DNA of 42,321 nucleotides, from assembly GCA_902593945.1 (NCBI GenBank), contig CACJKA010000011.1, positions 1 through 42,321 of the forward strand, in the 5' to 3' direction. Under the pieces are notes generated by a model. That model had not been told where the DNA came from and did not search any database. It saw nothing but the letters and a program-made list of their open reading frames with translations. A program made the position numbers and the translations under genes. This stretch comes from an uncultured Candidatus Poseidoniales archaeon. GTDB taxonomy: Archaea; Thermoplasmatota; Poseidoniia; Poseidoniales; Thalassarchaeaceae. Every line of letters begins with the position of its first letter. Position 1 is the stretch's first letter. Shown piece after piece: positions 8,911 through 17,856 of the stretch.

Positions 8911-9909
8911 ATGGGTAGTCCAAGTGTGTTAATTACAGGTTATCCAAAATTCTCAAATTTTGATTACAATGTTTCTGAAAAGATATTATCAATTATCAAA
9001 GAAATAGATTTCTCGAATATAAAAATCTCTACTGAATTACTATCGGTTGATGAAGATGGTAGTGACTTAGTTGCAAAAAGAATCAATCTTGGGGAAACTT
9101 TTGATACAATAATACATTTAGGATTTTCATCCAAATCGAAAATAATTAGTCTTGAGAAATATGCATACAATGAGTATAGGATGTCACAACCCGATAATTC
9201 TGGACGTTGTATATCTAATGGCGAAATAATTCAGGGTAAGTTAGAAAGATACCATACAAATGTAAATGAAATTGTAATTAATGAGGAGTTCAAAGGAGAA
9301 TCTCGTGTAGAATGGAGTGTTAATCCCGGACGTTTTGTTTGTAACGAAACGTACTTCAAAACTCTAAATATGATTGATGATAATCAGGTTAATGATAAAA
9401 TAAAGGTTATTTTTGTTCATTTACCTCCTGAAGATATTATGAATCTCTCCGAACAGACTGAAATTATTGAGCGTTTAATTAGATGTATCTCTAAACCATA
9501 TCTTGAGGTAGTAGGGGGTCTAATATTTGATAAAAATCATAGAATTCTATCTTGTAGGCGCCCTAAAGAGAAATCATGGTCCTCCTGGTGGGAGTTTCCA
9601 GGAGGTAAAGTAGAATTGGGCGAAACTCCTTATCATGCCTTATCTAGAGAACTAAAAGAAGAACTTTCATTAAATATATTGCCATCACAAATTATTGCAG
9701 AGCAATTTTTTGATTATGAAGACAAATATGTGAAATTAATGGTTTTGAATTGTGGAATAATCGAAGAGGATAAAATAGAGTTACTTGAACACGATCAAAT
9801 TAAATGGCTACATAAACATGAATTATTTGAAGTCAATTGGTTGCCTGCCGATTTACCAATTATAGAAAAGTGGTATGTTGAAGGAATTCCTAGTCCTCAT
9901 CAATATTAA
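8911..9909 (+). CDS. Pyroglutamyl-peptidase I-like domain fused to a MutT-type Nudix domain
   Basis: The frame is open from 8848, but the ATG at 8911 gives a 332-residue protein whose N-terminus (MGSPSVLITGYPKF) matches the usual start of pyrrolidone-carboxylate peptidase. With this start, the C15 catalytic residues fall at E82 (SLEKYAYN), C144 (PGRFVCNETYF) and H170 (VIFVHLPPE), almost the classical family numbering (E81, C144, H168). An arginine at 90 followed by QPDN is also in place. Residues ~198-320 form a Nudix hydrolase: WWEFPGGKVELGE, then a Nudix box with G232, E238, R246, E247, E250 and E251, where only the late Gly is replaced by Ser253. WEFPGGKVE is typical of MutT 8-oxo-dGTP pyrophosphatases. 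The first half would remove N-terminal pyroglutamate and the second would clean damaged nucleotides. The 3' end overlaps UPF0201 by 20 bp. Confidence 0.8.
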   Translation: MGSPSVLITGYPKFSNFDYNVSEKILSIIKEIDFSNIKISTELLSVDEDGSDLVAKRINLGETFDTIIHLGFSSKSKIISLEKYAYNEYRMSQPDNSGRCISNGEIIQGKLERYHTNVNEIVINEEFKGESRVEWSVNPGRFVCNETYFKTLNMIDDNQVNDKIKVIFVHLPPEDIMNLSEQTEIIERLIRCISKPYLEVVGGLIFDKNHRILSCRRPKEKSWSSWWEFPGGKVELGETPYHALSRELKEELSLNILPSQIIAEQFFDYEDKYVKLMVLNCGIIEEDKIELLEHDQIKWLHKHELFEVNWLPADLPIIEKWYVEGIPSPHQY

Positions 9910-10408
9910 TCGTTGGATTTCCTCTTTTGTCAAACCATTCAGTAGGCTCGCCATCGCTTCTCATTGCCAAATCATCTCTTGAATATCTTGGTATTTCATT
10001 CCTTCCTTCATGCCAAGTTTGTTGTTCCAACCATATATCTATATCTTCGCCAGAGATATTGATTTTAATCATCCCACCGAGTGTCATCTCATCTACAACG
10101 AAGGAGACTTTCCCTGCGATGGCGGCTTGCCTTGAGATGTAAAAGTAGGTTGAACCAGAGTCAAAATTTAGAGTCATTACATCTAATGCAGTATCTAATA
10201 TTCTTTGTATTCTAATTTGATTTAATAGATATTCTAGATTGGATGATTCTCCAAAGATTTCTTCTTCTACATTTTTCGTTGGAAATTCTCCTTTTCCAGA
10301 AATATTTTTTATTTCACAATCCGGAAAAAACATCTTTATTGATTGAATAATCTTCTCTGGGTCTTCATATGGTTGGACTATCGAAGAGATTCTAATGACA
10401 GGTTCCAT
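9890..10408 (-). CDS. UPF0201 family protein (archaeal, probable RNA-associated)
   Basis: This ~172-residue protein matches the archaeal UPF0201 pattern. It has an N-terminal EDPEKIIQSIKMFFPDCEI segment, a central LLNQIRIQRILDTALDVM helix, then SRQAAIAGKVSFV, and LGGMIKINI before the end of the fold. The C-terminus (~25 residues past the DIWLEQQT segment) is longer than usual. The family is nearly universal in archaea and its exact role is not established. The frame extends to 10423, but Met6 (10408) starts right at the conserved domain and is preferred. It is convergent with the Pcp-Nudix gene, overlapping it by 20 bp. Confidence 0.8.
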   Translation of the reverse strand: MEPVIRISSIVQPYEDPEKIIQSIKMFFPDCEIKNISGKGEFPTKNVEEEIFGESSNLEYLLNQIRIQRILDTALDVMTLNFDSGSTYFYISRQAAIAGKVSFVVDEMTLGGMIKINISGEDIDIWLEQQTWHEGRNEIPRYSRDDLAMRSDGEPTEWFDKRGNPTINIDED

Positions 10409-10502
10409 GATTGTCCGCGGCATTCACCGGTCATGAGTTCTCTGTTTGCATAATCTCCCAAAGACACGAATGATTGAAATTGAATAGTTGCTGAGATGTG
10501 TT

Positions 10503-11258
10503 ATGGCAGAGCGCTCTAGCACCATCTCTGGAGCGTTGTTACTGACCCCAACTCTTTGTATAGTCGCATTAAGATATGGTCTTCCAACAATTAATGAAGT
10601 AATATCTAACGATATAATTATTGAAAGCTCAATCCATATTTTTGCAATTATTATTGGGGTTATTATGTTTTTAAGATATAGAGTAATTGAAGATCATGAG
10701 TATCACCGTTCCGCAGCAATAAAGAGACTTCGTAAATCATACACCCAAGAAGATAAGGGGTTATGGGAGAAATCTGATGTTGCTATCAAAAAACTTGAGG
10801 ACCAAGCTTCAGAACAAGTCAAAGGACGTAAAGGGGCTCTAATTGAAGCTAAGATGTCTGGAACTATTGGGTCGTTGAATGCCGAGTCATTAGAGAAAGA
10901 AGTAGATGGTGATCAAGAAATTGAAGTGGTCACTCATCACAGAAATATAGGTACAATTATTGACGAAGAAATAATTGATCAAAACAAAAAGGAGTCATCA
11001 AAGTCATTCTTATCAAAGAGGTTGGAAAAATCTGCTCTTAAGAGATTGGAGAAAAAAAAGCTCAAGAAAGAAAAGAGAAAAATGAAGGAAACGATAAATA
11101 AAACTAAGGTAAAGGGTTATGCCAAAAATGATGATAATCAATGGGATGTATCTTCAAAAAATCAATCAACTCCAAAAGTTATTTCATGTAAGGAATGTGG
11201 GACGCTAAATAATTCCCAGAATCCTTACTGTACATCATGTGGGACATACTTATCCTGA
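10503..11258 (+). CDS. Membrane-anchored protein with charged linker and C-terminal zinc ribbon
   Basis: About 251 residues from the ATG at 10503; an in-frame ATG at 10488 is the alternative. Two hydrophobic segments lie at residues ~8-28 (GALLLTPTLCIVALRYGL) and ~42-58 (IHIFAIIIGVIMFL). They are followed by a long cytoplasmic region rich in Lys and Glu, with a nearly pure KRLEKSALKRLEKKKLKKE stretch around residues 175-200 that should be helical and could bind nucleic acid or ribosomes. The last ~26 residues form a zinc ribbon with two CxxC pairs (CKECG and CTSCG). The family is not recognised. It lies 47 bp upstream of dnaJ on the same strand and may be co-transcribed with it. Confidence 0.6.
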   Translation: MAERSSTISGALLLTPTLCIVALRYGLPTINEVISNDIIIESSIHIFAIIIGVIMFLRYRVIEDHEYHRSAAIKRLRKSYTQEDKGLWEKSDVAIKKLEDQASEQVKGRKGALIEAKMSGTIGSLNAESLEKEVDGDQEIEVVTHHRNIGTIIDEEIIDQNKKESSKSFLSKRLEKSALKRLEKKKLKKEKRKMKETINKTKVKGYAKNDDNQWDVSSKNQSTPKVISCKECGTLNNSQNPYCTSCGTYLS

Positions 11259-11305
11259 AAAGAGAATACTTCATAGAGGACCGATAAAAAATAAACCTAG
11301 GTGAG

Positions 11306-12460
11306 ATGATGTCAGTAAAGAGAGATTATTATGAGGTTCTCGAGATTAATAGAGATGCTAGCCAATCTGAAATTAAGAAATCATTTCGTAGTTTGGCAAG
11401 AAAATATCATCCCGATAAGAATCCCGATGATCCAGATTCCGAGTTAAAATTCAAAGAGGTTCAGGAAGCTTACGCAATCCTTTCGAACCCATCTGAGAAG
11501 AGAAAATACGACACTTATGGTCATAATGGGCCTGGGGGTTCACCTTTCGGACCAGGAGGGTTCCAAGGAGTAAACATTAGTGTTGAAGATTTATTCGGGG
11601 GAGGTTTTGAAAGTGTATTCAGTTCAATTTTTGGTTCTTCAAGTTCGAGAAGAAATAAGAGGCAAAGAGGTTCAGATTTACTTGTTAGACATACTATACC
11701 ATTTGAGGCTCTAATGAATGGATGTGAAGAATCATTAGAATTTGAAGTTTTAAAAACATGCAAAGATTGTAATGGCATTGGAGCAAAAAATATCGAAGAT
11801 GTTCGTGAGTGTCCTGCTTGTGATGGGCGTGGTCGTATACAGAGAATTGAGAGAATGGGTCCATTTACTCAACAAGTTGTAAGCGATTGCCCATCATGTA
11901 AAGGCGGAGGTAAAATTATTCAGAACCCTTGTCATAGTTGTAGAGGAGAGGGACGTGCCAATCAAACAAAAAAAGTCCAATTCTCAGTCCCTCCAGGTAT
12001 TGAAAATGGCCAAAGGCTTAGGATGTCGGGTTATGGCGAATCATCTAAATCAGAAAATGGGGATTCAGGTCACTTGTACATTGAGATAGATGTTGAAGAA
12101 CATGAATGGTTTGAGAGAGATGGTTCTGATTTGCTAATGGCATTACCATTAAATTTCACGGATTTGGTACTTGGCACTACTGTGGAGATTCCCCATTTAG
12201 ATGGTGAAATCTTGAAAATTAAAATTCCTCCGGGTTCAAAGCCTAGTCAAACAATTTCTGTCAAAGGTCGTGGTTTACCGAGTAATAGATCGAGAAACGG
12301 CCGCGGCTCAATAATGGTACTTCTTAAATTAGATATCCCCAAAAAAATATCTAGGTCATTCAAGAAGAAATTGATTGACCTCAAAGGTGAAATGAGTTAT
12401 TCGAATGAAGAACTGGAAGATAAAATTCGCAAAGAAGCAAGATCAAGACGTAATGGTTAA
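11306..12460 (+). CDS. dnaJ: Chaperone protein DnaJ (Hsp40, type I)
   Basis: A 384-residue type I DnaJ. The J domain is at residues ~6-70 with the HPD motif (KYHPDKNPDD) that stimulates DnaK ATPase. It is followed by a Gly/Phe-rich stretch (~75-110) and four CxxCxGxG zinc modules at about 152-215 (CKDCNGIG, CPACDGRG, CPSCKGGG, CHSCRGEG). The C-terminal substrate-binding domains end near 370, and the length is normal. Two adjacent ATGs (11306 and 11309) follow AGGTGA at 11299-11304, the likely ribosome binding site. dnaK and grpE, often neighbours, are not in the window. DnaJ in mesophilic archaea is generally regarded as acquired from bacteria. The 3' end overlaps the convergent surface-protein gene by 4 bp. 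Confidence 0.95.
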   Translation: MMSVKRDYYEVLEINRDASQSEIKKSFRSLARKYHPDKNPDDPDSELKFKEVQEAYAILSNPSEKRKYDTYGHNGPGGSPFGPGGFQGVNISVEDLFGGGFESVFSSIFGSSSSRRNKRQRGSDLLVRHTIPFEALMNGCEESLEFEVLKTCKDCNGIGAKNIEDVRECPACDGRGRIQRIERMGPFTQQVVSDCPSCKGGGKIIQNPCHSCRGEGRANQTKKVQFSVPPGIENGQRLRMSGYGESSKSENGDSGHLYIEIDVEEHEWFERDGSDLLMALPLNFTDLVLGTTVEIPHLDGEILKIKIPPGSKPSQTISVKGRGLPSNRSRNGRGSIMVLLKLDIPKKISRSFKKKLIDLKGEMSYSNEELEDKIRKEARSRRNG

Positions 12461-14580
12461 TTCCATTCGATTATCTTATTTGGTGTTGCTGCCAATGGTA
12501 TTCCTCCAACTAGTCCTGATAATTCCAGAGCAAGATTGGCTGATTTTCCATCTAACATAATTCTTAGGAATATTTGTGAGTTTTTAGATAATTTATCTAA
12601 GAATATTTCATCTTCTTTTGAGATATATTTTGGAGAAACATCAATGATTGATAGTTTATTTCCTTCTGGATAATTAAGCCTAATAGATGCTACTTCCCAA
12701 TCCCAATCAGATGTTTTTAGACCAAGAAGAAGATTTTTCTTATTCTCTGATATTTTCCAAGCACAGATTTCAATTTCTTCAGTCATATGTCTTAGTTCTG
12801 GCTGCCCCCATATTTCATTTATTGAACTCCAAGGGCTTTCTCCTAGTTGCATCAAAGCAGAATCAATAATTTCATCATTATTGCCATTTTCATTTATTTG
12901 TTTAGAAATTCTTTCTCTAATTCGAATTAATTTTTTTCTTTCATGTAATTGCATTTGTATTGAAACATCTCCACGTCGTAAAATAATTCCTCTATTCCAG
13001 AATAAAACAATCATAAGAGGGCTCAACATCAGAATTCCAATCAGGATATAGAAATCATTGAACATCCAAGAAAGGTCTTCATAATCTTCAACTTCAGGTT
13101 CTTCATATTCTCCAAGATATTCTAATTTAAATGTATAATCAATTTCAACTTCTAAAGCGGCTCTTCTTTCTATTCTCAATGAATGGTTACCATGGGGTAA
13201 AACAATCACTTCTCCATTGGATGTATTTACAAGTGTTCCAGAATTCTGATTTACTTCCTGTATTGTATAATTTACTTCGGATTTAATTACTTCATTTAGG
13301 AATATTCTAGAACCATTATTATCGGATATTCTTATCAAAAATATATCTATATTATCTCCACCATGAAGACTTCCAGATGTCTCTGAGTCTAATTGTATTT
13401 CATTCCATCTTTCATCTGGCTCACCTATCCATTTAGACTCTGGAGCATCTGAGAATTTCATCCCATCTAGAGGTCTTAATGGGCTGAATGAAAGATTCCA
13501 CCTAGTGGTCTCACTAGATTTTATCTGAATCTCTAATGAGAATGTGTCTCCATTCGTTTCTATTATTTCTGGACATATGCCATTATTGGAAGATATATTT
13601 TCTTTTTTGCCGAAATAGTCTACTAAATATAATTCAAAAATAACGCCTTCATTACTGGTTGAACAATGCAGTGATGCTTTCATATCAGCTCCCATTCTAA
13701 ATAAAATAGAATCGCCTTTTCGATCAGATTTACCTATATATGATTCATAATACCATGAATTCTCATAGGATAATGCTTCGCCATGATTCCAAGGAACTTG
13801 TAATTCCCCTCCATTCCCAGATTCTTTTGATTGATTATTCCTATATAAGTCAAATTTATAGGGATATAACCCTTCACTAGATGAAGAAACAATTCGTATC
13901 CATAATTCACTTTCTTCAGGATATTCAAATAAATTTTCAGGTTCAGTTAAGTCATTTCTTACCAGTTCTTTGATACTATTATTTCTGTGCCATACTTCAA
14001 TCTTCAAATCATTATTACCTATAATATCAGATATCACAATTATATCCCCTGGCTCTCCAAAGATTTGTATAGAATCTTTGTCTGAATGATTTTCTAGAAT
14101 TCCTATAAATTCAATATGCCTCTGATTTTCTTCAATAAATGAATCACAATTTCCTAGGAAACAATAATCTTCAGTAATTATTGTATGATAATTCTCTTGA
14201 TTCCCCGGTGACGGAATTGAATCAATTAAATCATAATTTTCAATATTAGACAAATTGTCCGCCATTATCATATTAATTTCCACATCATTAATTGTCACCT
14301 CAGAACTAGAGAATAAACTAACAACCGCTCCTTCTTGAAGAAATCCTCCCCATTCTAATTGATGGCTATCTTCCAAGTAATATATTTCTCCATTATTGTT
14401 AATCTCTAGATTTAATCCCGAACAACTAATTTTCAAGCATGAAACACTGTACCAGAAGGGTCCTTCTAAAGATATATTTTCTTCTAAAAGCAATATTTCC
14501 TCATCATTTTGTCCACTGACATTTGTGATTCCTGAAATGATAAATAATACTGTCATCAACAGTGCAGCGGTACGTCTCAC
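12457..14580 (-). CDS. Membrane-anchored extracellular protein, hypothetical
   Basis: This 707-residue protein has a signal peptide (MRRTAALLMTVLFIISG, cleavage probably near residue 23) and a long, Asn/Ser/Glu-rich, beta-strand-like exterior of ~475 residues. A single transmembrane helix follows at about 502-523 (YILIGILMLSPLMIVLFW). A ~180-residue cytoplasmic tail starts with a basic helix (HERKKLIRIRERISKQI) and contains a folded-looking part with WDWEVASIRLNYPEG. Part of the exterior (~145-260) resembles the pre-peptidase C-terminal-like beta-sandwiches common in secreted proteins, but this is weak. Its signal peptide is very like that of the giant repeat protein. The start at 14580 is divergent from archaeosine synthase, 62 bp from that gene's preferred start. 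Function unknown. Confidence 0.75.
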   Translation of the reverse strand: MRRTAALLMTVLFIISGITNVSGQNDEEILLLEENISLEGPFWYSVSCLKISCSGLNLEINNNGEIYYLEDSHQLEWGGFLQEGAVVSLFSSSEVTINDVEINMIMADNLSNIENYDLIDSIPSPGNQENYHTIITEDYCFLGNCDSFIEENQRHIEFIGILENHSDKDSIQIFGEPGDIIVISDIIGNNDLKIEVWHRNNSIKELVRNDLTEPENLFEYPEESELWIRIVSSSSEGLYPYKFDLYRNNQSKESGNGGELQVPWNHGEALSYENSWYYESYIGKSDRKGDSILFRMGADMKASLHCSTSNEGVIFELYLVDYFGKKENISSNNGICPEIIETNGDTFSLEIQIKSSETTRWNLSFSPLRPLDGMKFSDAPESKWIGEPDERWNEIQLDSETSGSLHGGDNIDIFLIRISDNNGSRIFLNEVIKSEVNYTIQEVNQNSGTLVNTSNGEVIVLPHGNHSLRIERRAALEVEIDYTFKLEYLGEYEEPEVEDYEDLSWMFNDFYILIGILMLSPLMIVLFWNRGIILRRGDVSIQMQLHERKKLIRIRERISKQINENGNNDEIIDSALMQLGESPWSSINEIWGQPELRHMTEEIEICAWKISENKKNLLLGLKTSDWDWEVASIRLNYPEGNKLSIIDVSPKYISKEDEIFLDKLSKNSQIFLRIMLDGKSANLALELSGLVGGIPLAATPNKIIEWN

Positions 14581-14642
14581 GCTTCTCCGGACACGGCCTC
14601 CTCTTAGAATCCTTCAAGCGAAATGCTTCGTCCGCAGTATGT

Positions 14643-16427
14643 ATGGATGAGAGACCCTTGGCACGAAGCGTAGTCGCTAGACAGCGTTTTGGACGTTTAT
14701 TTAGTCTAGGTGACCGTAATTCACCTAGTTCTTGGACTCCTGCAATTATTTTAGGCGAAGATGATGAAGAATTGCCTTATTCGATAGCTCCATTCGAATA
14801 TTCTAGAGACTCCAGTAGTTTACCTGCTAATATTTCTATTAAGACTAGGACAAATCTTACTTTACCTTTCGATCAGTTAGATATTTGGCTAGCTAATGAG
14901 GGATTAGTTCTGCCTCCTAGTTTGGTAGAATCTAACTCAGGAGAGTTTGGTTTTGGAAAAGAAGTATTACCAGTTTCTTGGCAATCCTTACATCATGATT
15001 TGAGGTTAAATGATGAAGATTTACTACCTTCTATAATTATTCTAACAGATGCTCCTCAATTGGCTAATCAAAAAGGGCTACTTTCTGAGGCATTGTATAT
15101 CATTAGAACACGTTTCCCCTCATCATTAATTTGGACACCGGGGATTGGAGGGCCTGACAATTGTGCAATTCTAACATGGATGGGAGTAGATATTTTTGAT
15201 TTAGCAAGGTCTAGGCATGCCAGTTCTCTTGGTGTTATTTTATCAGAAAATGGGCCGAGAGAGGTTGAGAAATCAATTGATGAAGATTCTTCAATGAAAT
15301 ATCAAATTCAATCCTGGAAAAACTCACTAGCAGCTACTAGAGTTGCGATTAGAGAAGGAAATTTACGTGAATTGGTAGAGAAACAATCTATATCTAGCCC
15401 TAGATCTGTAGAAAGATTGAGAATTCATGATTCTAAAATGTCTTCTTTAGATGGTGGTAAATCAGGCTTAGCAAGAATAAAAGGGCAATTTCATGAACTT
15501 AGGTGCCATAGTTTCTCAAGTAGAAACGATCCATTGATTCAAGACTGGCGTAGAAGAGTTTCTAGTATTCATCAACCTCCAACCCATCAATCTAAAGTAA
15601 TGGTTTTATTGCCTTGTTCAGCAACTAAACCTTACCGACTTTCTTCATCACACAAGAGATTCAGTAGATCAATTACATCTAATACAATTCACGAGGTCAT
15701 GGTTACAGCACCACTTGGTTTAGTTCCAAGAGAACTTGAAGATATCTGGCCTGCCGCTAACTACGATATTCCAGTTACTGGTGATTGGGATATTGATGAG
15801 CTTAAAACAATCCGCGAAATGACATTTGAATATATTTCTAGGAATAATTTTTCAAGAGTTTTGAATCATAGTGGAATAGATCTAGCACATGATTCAGTAG
15901 AAATCATCGATACTAGAAGGGGAATGACTGCAGGATCCTCTGAAGCACTCGAATATCTTCAACAAATGGTTGAACAATCTGTAAATGATTTTTCTCTAGA
16001 AGACCCCAAAGAAAGTAAACATAGATTGGGTAAACTAAGGTCACTCTCAAAGTTTCAACATGGTACTGATGATTGGCTAGATGGTACTGGAATACAGGGA
16101 AGACCTCCAATTTTTACAATTCGCAAAGAGGGTAAGCAACTAGCATTATGGAACCCTCGCTTAGGCCGTTTTTCATTCACTAAAGCCTGCCTCCCACTTC
16201 TAGCTGATAGCAAGAAATTTCCAATCGCTCATATCACGCCTGGAATTGATTGGAGAGGAGATTTATTCGCCTCAAATGTAATTGATTTTCAGGGGAGTAT
16301 TAGAATAGGAGATGAGGTTTTAGTTTACCAGAATGGGGCACTAATTGGGTCGGCTCGAGCTGAAGCAGCTGGTTGGGAATGGCCAAATGGACCTAGTCGG
16401 CTGGCCCGTGCTCAACACAGATTATAA
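14643..16427 (+). CDS. arcS: Archaeosine synthase (ArcS/TgtA2)
   Basis: This protein carries the ArcS hallmark PC-x3-KPY-x2-S-x2-H exactly: PCSATKPYRLSSSH at residues ~324-337 (from the 14643 start). The C-terminal ~70 residues form a PUA RNA-binding domain (GDEVLVYQNGALIGSARAEA). The N-terminal half is the TGT-like domain without the transglycosylase catalytic residues of TgtA. ArcS converts preQ0 at position 15 of archaeal tRNAs to archaeosine (G+), with glutamine supplying the nitrogen. The frame is open from 14562, but that region lies inside the divergent gene's signal peptide; the ATG at 14643 (MDERPLARSVVARQ) gives 594 residues, the usual family size. The TgtA partner is not in the window. 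S15 follows 74 bp later. Confidence 0.85.
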   Translation: MDERPLARSVVARQRFGRLFSLGDRNSPSSWTPAIILGEDDEELPYSIAPFEYSRDSSSLPANISIKTRTNLTLPFDQLDIWLANEGLVLPPSLVESNSGEFGFGKEVLPVSWQSLHHDLRLNDEDLLPSIIILTDAPQLANQKGLLSEALYIIRTRFPSSLIWTPGIGGPDNCAILTWMGVDIFDLARSRHASSLGVILSENGPREVEKSIDEDSSMKYQIQSWKNSLAATRVAIREGNLRELVEKQSISSPRSVERLRIHDSKMSSLDGGKSGLARIKGQFHELRCHSFSSRNDPLIQDWRRRVSSIHQPPTHQSKVMVLLPCSATKPYRLSSSHKRFSRSITSNTIHEVMVTAPLGLVPRELEDIWPAANYDIPVTGDWDIDELKTIREMTFEYISRNNFSRVLNHSGIDLAHDSVEIIDTRRGMTAGSSEALEYLQQMVEQSVNDFSLEDPKESKHRLGKLRSLSKFQHGTDDWLDGTGIQGRPPIFTIRKEGKQLALWNPRLGRFSFTKACLPLLADSKKFPIAHITPGIDWRGDLFASNVIDFQGSIRIGDEVLVYQNGALIGSARAEAAGWEWPNGPSRLARAQHRL

Positions 16428-16501
16428 TCAAAATTGGTTGTTTGAGTTTGCGTAGCGATTAAAGAGGGGCAGCAAGTCGGCCGGCTACCTGAGGTCTTCA
16501 C

Positions 16502-16957
16502 ATGGCACGCATGCACAGCAAAGGAAAAGGAACTAGCGGGTCTTCTAAGCCCAACAATGATACAGCACCTTCATGGTCTGAATCAGATAAAGGGACTGTT
16601 GAGGAATTAATTATAAAATACGCTAATGAGGGGCACTCTTCTGCAAAAATCGGAACTTTACTAAGAGATATGCATGCTGTGCCAGATGTAAGATTAGTAA
16701 TGGGTGAAAGAATATCTAAGACACTATCTCGTAATAATCTAGAATCTACATATCCTGAGGATATGATGAATTTAATGCGTAAAGCGCTCAGTTTAATCGA
16801 CCATCTTTCAAGCAATAAGAAAGATTTACACAATCGCCGCCAATTAGAACTTTGCGAATCACGATTACGACGTCTAGCTAAGTACTATGTAGGCACTGGA
16901 CGTATATCATCAACATGGACATACAAACGCGATCAATTGCGATTGATGGTTGAATGA
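16502..16957 (+). CDS. rps15: Small ribosomal subunit protein uS15 (archaeal S15)
   Basis: 151 residues, the normal length for archaeal/eukaryotic S15, which carries an N-terminal extension absent in bacteria. Recognisable blocks are MARMHSKGKG at the start, the VEELIIKYANEGHSSAKIG segment, then KIGTLLRDMHAVPDVR, and the C-terminal LELCESRLRRLAKYYVGTG helix that contacts 16S rRNA. A GAGGT element about 8 bases before the ATG serves as the ribosome binding site. The gene downstream on the same strand (17002) is 44 bp away. The intergenic stretch 16428-16501 is unusually GC-rich (GGCCGGCTACCTGAGG) and may hold a leader. Confidence 0.95.
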   Translation: MARMHSKGKGTSGSSKPNNDTAPSWSESDKGTVEELIIKYANEGHSSAKIGTLLRDMHAVPDVRLVMGERISKTLSRNNLESTYPEDMMNLMRKALSLIDHLSSNKKDLHNRRQLELCESRLRRLAKYYVGTGRISSTWTYKRDQLRLMVE

Positions 16958-17001
16958 TTTCTAAGTATAAGGATTTGTAGTACCCCCCTCTTCGAAGGAT
17001 T

Positions 17002-17856
17002 ATGAGGCTACTAGTCAACGAGGCTCAGTTTTCTTCAGTTTCTGAAATTTTATCATCTGCATCCAAAGAAATTGAAAGACTAAATGAGCCATTGTTGTTA
17101 CTTTGTTTGCCTACATTGTCTTCTTCTTTTTCCATGGCTGCTATAGAATCTTCTTTAGTTGATAATGGAATAACTTATCGTAGAAAATTTTCCATTGAGA
17201 GTCCCGACAATTCACCTTGGATAAAGATAATTGATGATGATTCAGACATCACATCACTTGAAACCAACCCTTTTAGATTAACAATATCTACATTGATTGT
17301 TGATGGGTTAATCAGTCATAAGGGAGAGCCTAGAAAAGGTCCTCTGACATCAGTATCTCAATCCCATGCTTTATCTCAACTAATTTCTCCAAATGGTCAG
17401 AGGACTCGTAGATTACGTCCGTGGTTAATTTCTGGCAATTGGATTAATTCTGCTATGGATAATACTTACGACCCTATTTATTCTGCATTAAGGGATTTTC
17501 TTTTAGATGATGGATTAATAAAAGTAGTTCCTTTACCCGAAGTTCCAGAACCTAATGTCTCTGAATATGAATGGATTGATGAAAATACATTGCATGCAAT
17601 TTCATCTAGATGGATTAGTCTTGATTTGGAAGGGAAAGCACGAGTATTATCCAACTTAGTTAGAGGATCCTTAATTAAATCAAAACCTTCTACTTCTAGA
17701 TTAGAAGAAATAGTTTGGCATTGTGTGTTGGCCCCAGGATGGTCTACTGATTTAGCCGGGCAAATTTCATCTGCTAGATTATATTGGAATGAAAACAGTT
17801 CGAATATTGCTTCCAGCAAGGTAATTGACAAATTAATTAGGGATGGAATGATATAA
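17002..17856 (+). CDS. Unrecognised protein next to S15; possibly a degenerate RecJ/Cdc45-like (DHH) protein
   Basis: This 284-residue protein has no motif I can name. Residues ~30-60 (PLLLLCLPTLSSSFSMAAIE, then NGITYRRKF) look like the first strand-helix-strand of a DHH phosphoesterase, in which the usual DxD would sit after the first strand, but those aspartates are missing. Later segments around residues 130-170 (SGNWINSAMDN, SALRDFLLDDGLI) would fit the region after the catalytic core. In many archaea rps15 is followed by a RecJ-family gene related to Cdc45/GAN; that context is the main reason for the suggestion. If right, it is a catalytically dead, shortened version. It is equally possible that it is an unrelated lineage-specific gene. 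It abuts the convergent surface-protein gene with no gap. Confidence 0.45.
   Translation: MRLLVNEAQFSSVSEILSSASKEIERLNEPLLLLCLPTLSSSFSMAAIESSLVDNGITYRRKFSIESPDNSPWIKIIDDDSDITSLETNPFRLTISTLIVDGLISHKGEPRKGPLTSVSQSHALSQLISPNGQRTRRLRPWLISGNWINSAMDNTYDPIYSALRDFLLDDGLIKVVPLPEVPEPNVSEYEWIDENTLHAISSRWISLDLEGKARVLSNLVRGSLIKSKPSTSRLEEIVWHCVLAPGWSTDLAGQISSARLYWNENSSNIASSKVIDKLIRDGMI

Noticed and set aside
14562-14642. N-terminal extension of archaeosine synthase
   Set aside because: The extra 27 residues overlap the divergent gene's start and do not resemble the family; the ATG at 14643 gives the expected size.
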